From: Kribbella capetownensis
GTDB lineage: Bacteria > Actinomycetota > Actinomycetes > Propionibacteriales > Kribbellaceae
Assembly (NCBI RefSeq): GCF_004331485.1
Contig: NZ_SJKD01000002.1
Coordinates: 496,001 to 560,000 of the forward strand
Length of the DNA: 64,000 nt
Direction of reading: 5' to 3'
Position 1 is the stretch's first letter; each line of letters starts with the position of its first letter. A program made the translations under genes and the position numbers. Below, one piece after another: positions 60,917-64,000 of this stretch. The notes below the pieces were generated by a model. That model ran no database searches and was not told the origin of the DNA. It worked only from the letters and a program-made list of their open reading frames with translations.

Positions 60917-62551
60917 TCAGCTCGGGGGAGTGCCTTCCGGATCAGCGACACAGCCCGGGCCTTGAAGCTGGAGCTCGGTGTGCAGGATGTCGAGGTACGC
61001 GCAGCCGTCGCGTTCGTTCGGCTCGATGATCCCGCCCTCGTGCCACTCGTTCCACGCGTAGAGGAACAAGTAGTTGTCCACGGTCGACGGCCGGGTCGAG
61101 GTCGCCATGTCGGCGGTCGCGTTGCGGACCGCCTGGCGGTAGCCGTCGAACGACTGGTCCGGCATCCAGCGGATCGCGTTCACGTCGGGAGTCTCGATCG
61201 GGTACCGCGGTCGCTCGTCGAAGTCGGACAGGACGCAGCGGCCGTACGCGCCCGGCGCCTGGTTGTAGAAGGCCCGCTGACCCTGCAGGTACGTCGCGTA
61301 CGAGCGGCTCTCGACGGCCGGACCGTCGGTCGTGCAGTACGGCGCATCGGCGCCGGCGGCCGGCACCTGCTTCGGATCGAAGCCCGCCTGGTTGATCATC
61401 ACGTAGATGTCCTCGCCGAGCTGGCTGCGGGCCTTCGCCCGGACCGCGTCGACGAACTGCTTCACCTGCGCGTTGCTGCCGTCACCGAGTCCGCGGGCGT
61501 CGCAGATGTTGAGGATCTTGCGGCCGTCGTTCGTCCGCAGCGTGTTGTCCTGCCCGAGGAACCGCATCAGGTTCGTGGCCACCGCGTCGTACTGCGTGGT
61601 CGGGATCTTCAGCGTGTCGTACGGGTGGGCGCAGACGCCGACGGTGAAGTCGATGCTCTCTTTGTTGCGGGCCTGCAGGAACGCGTCCAGTGCGGCCGCG
61701 GTGACGGTCTGCTGCTGCTTGGTGTTGTCCCAGTACCAGTAGAAGTTGAAGAAGCTCAGCCCGGCCGACGTCGCCTGGGTGATGTGCTTCTCCAGCGTCG
61801 TGGGCTGCGAGTCGTCGTAGTACCCGATGGACGGCTTCAGGTACGACCAGTCCTCACCGGGCCAGTTGTCGGTGGCGTAGTGCGTGCCGTCGTGGAAGTC
61901 GCGGACGCCGCCCCACCAGTCGTTGTCACGTCCGTAGATCTCCTTGGTCCGGGCGATGATCGTCCCGTGGCCGTGGGTGTTGAACATGCCGAAGTACACG
62001 GCTCCGGCGCGGATCCAGGTCTGGTGGACGTACCCGACCGGGCCGTCGAGGGTGTAGCCGGCGTTCAGGAGTTCGGTGGTCTTCGCCTCCGGCGCCAGGC
62101 GCCACTCCTTGCCGTTGGTGAAGCGGCGGAGCTGGATCAGGCCAGGGCCAGGCTGCTGGGCGACGTACCCGGCAGTGCCCTCGAGGATCCACTTCTGCTG
62201 GACCAGCGCGTCGCGCTCCTGCGTGGACGAGGTGAAGAGCCATCTGGTCGCGGTCGCCGTCGGCTTGAGCCGGAAGAGCGGCGTCTCGCCGGTCTGCTGC
62301 ACCCGGCCGAGGAACCCGACCTGGCCGGGCTGGCGCTTGTACCCCGCGCCGGTCGCCGCGGCGAGTTCGCGGGGATCGGCGGTGTAGAGGCGGCCGACGC
62401 CGCCCGGGGCGACGAGTTCGACGAAGGGTCTCGGCTGGGCCGGGCGGGCGGCCGCCTGGGCCTGCGGTGGATCTTGGTTCTGGTCGGCGATCGCGGGTCC
62501 GGCGGTCAGGATCACGGCGGTGAACGCCGCGGCAAGAGCAAGAAGGCGCAC
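60917..62551 (-). CDS. Secreted glycosyl hydrolase 99-like (WbsX-type) protein
   Basis: A 544-aa exported protein. Signal peptide (MRLLALAAAFTAVILTAGPAIA). Residues about 45-165 are two or three tandem modules of the DUF5648 kind (GVGRLYTADPREL, TPLFRLKPTATATRWLFT, IQLRRFTNGKEWRL). The rest is a GH99-like/WbsX barrel: PSIGYYDDSQPTTLEKHITQ, LSFFNFYWYWD and the C-terminal YAWNEWHEGG with the family Glu pair. WbsX and GH99 relatives cut or build mannose-containing glycans. Substrate unknown. Divergent from dnaG by a 64-nt gap. Confidence 0.85.
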   Translation of the reverse strand: MRLLALAAAFTAVILTAGPAIADQNQDPPQAQAAARPAQPRPFVELVAPGGVGRLYTADPRELAAATGAGYKRQPGQVGFLGRVQQTGETPLFRLKPTATATRWLFTSSTQERDALVQQKWILEGTAGYVAQQPGPGLIQLRRFTNGKEWRLAPEAKTTELLNAGYTLDGPVGYVHQTWIRAGAVYFGMFNTHGHGTIIARTKEIYGRDNDWWGGVRDFHDGTHYATDNWPGEDWSYLKPSIGYYDDSQPTTLEKHITQATSAGLSFFNFYWYWDNTKQQQTVTAAALDAFLQARNKESIDFTVGVCAHPYDTLKIPTTQYDAVATNLMRFLGQDNTLRTNDGRKILNICDARGLGDGSNAQVKQFVDAVRAKARSQLGEDIYVMINQAGFDPKQVPAAGADAPYCTTDGPAVESRSYATYLQGQRAFYNQAPGAYGRCVLSDFDERPRYPIETPDVNAIRWMPDQSFDGYRQAVRNATADMATSTRPSTVDNYLFLYAWNEWHEGGIIEPNERDGCAYLDILHTELQLQGPGCVADPEGTPPS

Positions 62552-62615
62552 GTACTTTCCCCAGTTTCGTCCTCCCGTGGCCGGGAGTGCTTGCCGATGA
62601 TCGTAGACTCACGGG

Positions 62616-64000
62616 GTGGCAGGCCGGATCAAGGACGAGGACATCGCGCTGGTGCGCGAGCGCGCCCGGATCGACGACATCGTCGGCTCGTACGTGACCT
62701 TGAAGAACGCCGGCGGTGGTTCGCTGAAGGGTTTGTGCCCGTTCCACGACGAGAAGTCGCCGTCGTTCAACGTCACCCCGGCCCGCGGGTTCTTCTACTG
62801 CTTCGGCTGCCAAGAGGGCGGCGACGTCATCGACTTCATCCAGAAGATCGATCAGATCACCTTCAGCGAAGCGGTCGAGACGCTGGCCTCGAAGGTCGGC
62901 ATCCAGCTCCGGTACGACGACTCCGGCGCCCCGATGCAGCGCGGCCCGGGGAACCAGCGGCCGCGGCTCGTCGAGGCGCACAAGGTCGCCGCGGAGTACT
63001 TCGTGGAGCAGCTGTTCGGTGCGTCCGACGCGGCGGCCGGGCGGCAGTTCCTGGACCAGCGTGGGTTCGACAAGGACGCGGCCGTGTACTTCGGGGTCGG
63101 GTTCTCGCCGCGCGGTGGTGAGGCGCTGACGGCGCACTTGCGTGGCCGCGGGTTCACCAACGCCGAGCTGGTCGCGTCCGGGCTGTCCGCCGACGGCCAG
63201 CGCGGACTGTACGACCGGTTCCGCGGCCGGCTGATGTGGCCGATCCGGGACGCATCGTCGGATGTGATCGGATTCGGTGCCCGTCGTCTGTTCGACGACG
63301 ACCGGATCGAAGCGAAGTACCTGAACACGCCCGAGACCCCGATCTACAAGAAGTCCAAGGTCCTGTACGGCGTCGACCTCGCCCGGCGTGAGATCGCCAA
63401 GGGCCGTCAGGCCGTGGTCGTCGAGGGCTACACCGACGTGATGGCCTGTCACCTGGCCGGGGTACAGACGGCGGTCGCCACCTGCGGGACGTCGTTCGGC
63501 GACGACCATGCCCGGGTGCTGCGGCAGCTGCTGCTGGATCACGACCAGTTCCGCGGCGAGGTGATCTTCACCTTCGACGGTGACGAGGCCGGCCAACGGG
63601 CGGCGCTGAAGGCGTTCGCAGGCGATCAGGCCTTCGCTTCGCAGACGTATGTCGCGGTCGAGCCGGACGGGCTGGACCCATGCGACGTGCGACTGCAGAA
63701 GGGCGACGCCGCGGTCCGGGAGCTGATCGGCCGGCGCGTGCCGCTGTACCGGTTCGTGCTGACCAACGTCCTGTCGAAGTACGACCTGGACCGCGCGGAC
63801 ACCCGGATCGACGCGCTGCGCGAGGCCGCGAAGCTGGTGATCAGCATCCGCGACCGGTCGAAGGTTGACTCGTTCACTCGCGAGCTCGCGGGCCAGCTCG
63901 GCATGGAGGTCGACCAGGTCCGGTCTGAGGTCTATCGCGCTGCGTCGCGAGGTCCGGAGCTGGTTGCAGACCGCCGTACTCCGATGGGCCAGCCTGAGGT
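62616..64000 (+). CDS. dnaG: DNA primase (3' end beyond window)
   Basis: The first 461 codons of DnaG, which makes RNA primers for replication. N-terminal CHC2 zinc finger (Cys41, His44, Cys62, Cys65: CPFHDEKSPSFNV, YCFGCQEGGD). The catalytic core has KKSKVLYGVDLARREI, the Toprim Glu in VVVEGYTDVMA and Asp-x-Asp in FTFDGDEAGQRA. GTG 62616 matches the conserved N-terminus. The frame is open to the last base, so the helicase-binding domain is outside the window. Confidence 0.97.
   Translation, partial: MAGRIKDEDIALVRERARIDDIVGSYVTLKNAGGGSLKGLCPFHDEKSPSFNVTPARGFFYCFGCQEGGDVIDFIQKIDQITFSEAVETLASKVGIQLRYDDSGAPMQRGPGNQRPRLVEAHKVAAEYFVEQLFGASDAAAGRQFLDQRGFDKDAAVYFGVGFSPRGGEALTAHLRGRGFTNAELVASGLSADGQRGLYDRFRGRLMWPIRDASSDVIGFGARRLFDDDRIEAKYLNTPETPIYKKSKVLYGVDLARREIAKGRQAVVVEGYTDVMACHLAGVQTAVATCGTSFGDDHARVLRQLLLDHDQFRGEVIFTFDGDEAGQRAALKAFAGDQAFASQTYVAVEPDGLDPCDVRLQKGDAAVRELIGRRVPLYRFVLTNVLSKYDLDRADTRIDALREAAKLVISIRDRSKVDSFTRELAGQLGMEVDQVRSEVYRAASRGPELVADRRTPMGQPE

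Overview
The window reads as chromosomal DNA of a high-GC mycothiol-producing actinobacterium, most likely a Kribbella-like member of the Propionibacteriales. The genus is an inference. The basis is the S-(hydroxymethyl)mycothiol dehydrogenase, GTG-rich starts, strongly G/C-ending codons, and a backbone gene order familiar from actinobacteria: recO - uppS - zur/znuBCA - glyS - dusB - ppdK - dgt - dnaG. I saw no tRNA, rRNA, integrase, transposase or CRISPR array.

Layout. 1-3.9 kb: the end of a membrane protein, a Tat-type peptide-binding lipoprotein, a GNAT-GNAT-Nudix fusion and a small SAV_915-like protein. 3.9-8.6 kb (minus): a three-gene ABC system of two ATPases and a 1032-aa FtsX-type permease. 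8.7-11.6 kb: aldo/keto reductase, NmrA-like SDR, a tandem repeat that re-creates the recO start, and recO. 11.5-14.7 kb (minus): four accessory genes, including a HESNH metallopeptidase-like protein and two exported proteins, separating recO from uppS. 15.8-19.5 kb (minus): a fully overlapping response regulator / histidine kinase / ABC-2 exporter operon. 19.7-22.9 kb: mscR, a GNAT, and a MerR-aldo/keto reductase pair. 22.9-27.5 kb: the zinc operon znuA-znuC-znuB-zur, divergent from a His-rich YibE/F membrane protein across a Zur-like box. 27.6-32.7 kb: orphan eboE, small genes, glyS, a lipoprotein and dusB.

32.9-41.2 kb is a plus-strand accessory cluster: AraC regulator, berberine-bridge-type oxidase, RibD_C reductase, SDR, PPOX protein, CE7 esterase, a CE7-like protein without its nucleophile, a SelA-like PLP enzyme and a LigD-type polymerase. 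Between 34.9 and 40.1 kb the palindrome ATTGTCGACAAT, or a one-base variant, occurs six times inside coding sequence and in two reading frames, which suggests a DNA-level signal. 41.2-47.7 kb holds mug, a Clp_N/HTH protein with a double operator, a serine hydrolase and a MoxR/VWA pair. 47.7-54.4 kb: ppdK between hairpin terminators, a candidate structured RNA upstream of a YciI protein, an acidic protein of unknown function, and an XRE-MurA fusion behind an 18-bp palindrome. 54.4-62.6 kb: a scar of gene remnants, an MFS/ArsR efflux module, a second RibD_C reductase, dgt, an FAD oxidoreductase, a beta-propeller protein and a secreted GH99-like hydrolase. dnaG runs off the right edge.

The most unusual items are the palindrome-studded catabolic cluster, the XRE-MurA fusion with its putative operator, the 84-bp repeats that copy the recO start together with a 13-codon mini-ORF, two ~95-bp inverted-repeat elements in divergent promoter regions, and the G-run leader of uppS. 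Start codons were chosen by Shine-Dalgarno spacing, stop/start overlaps and operator positions, so several are shorter than the longest open frame.
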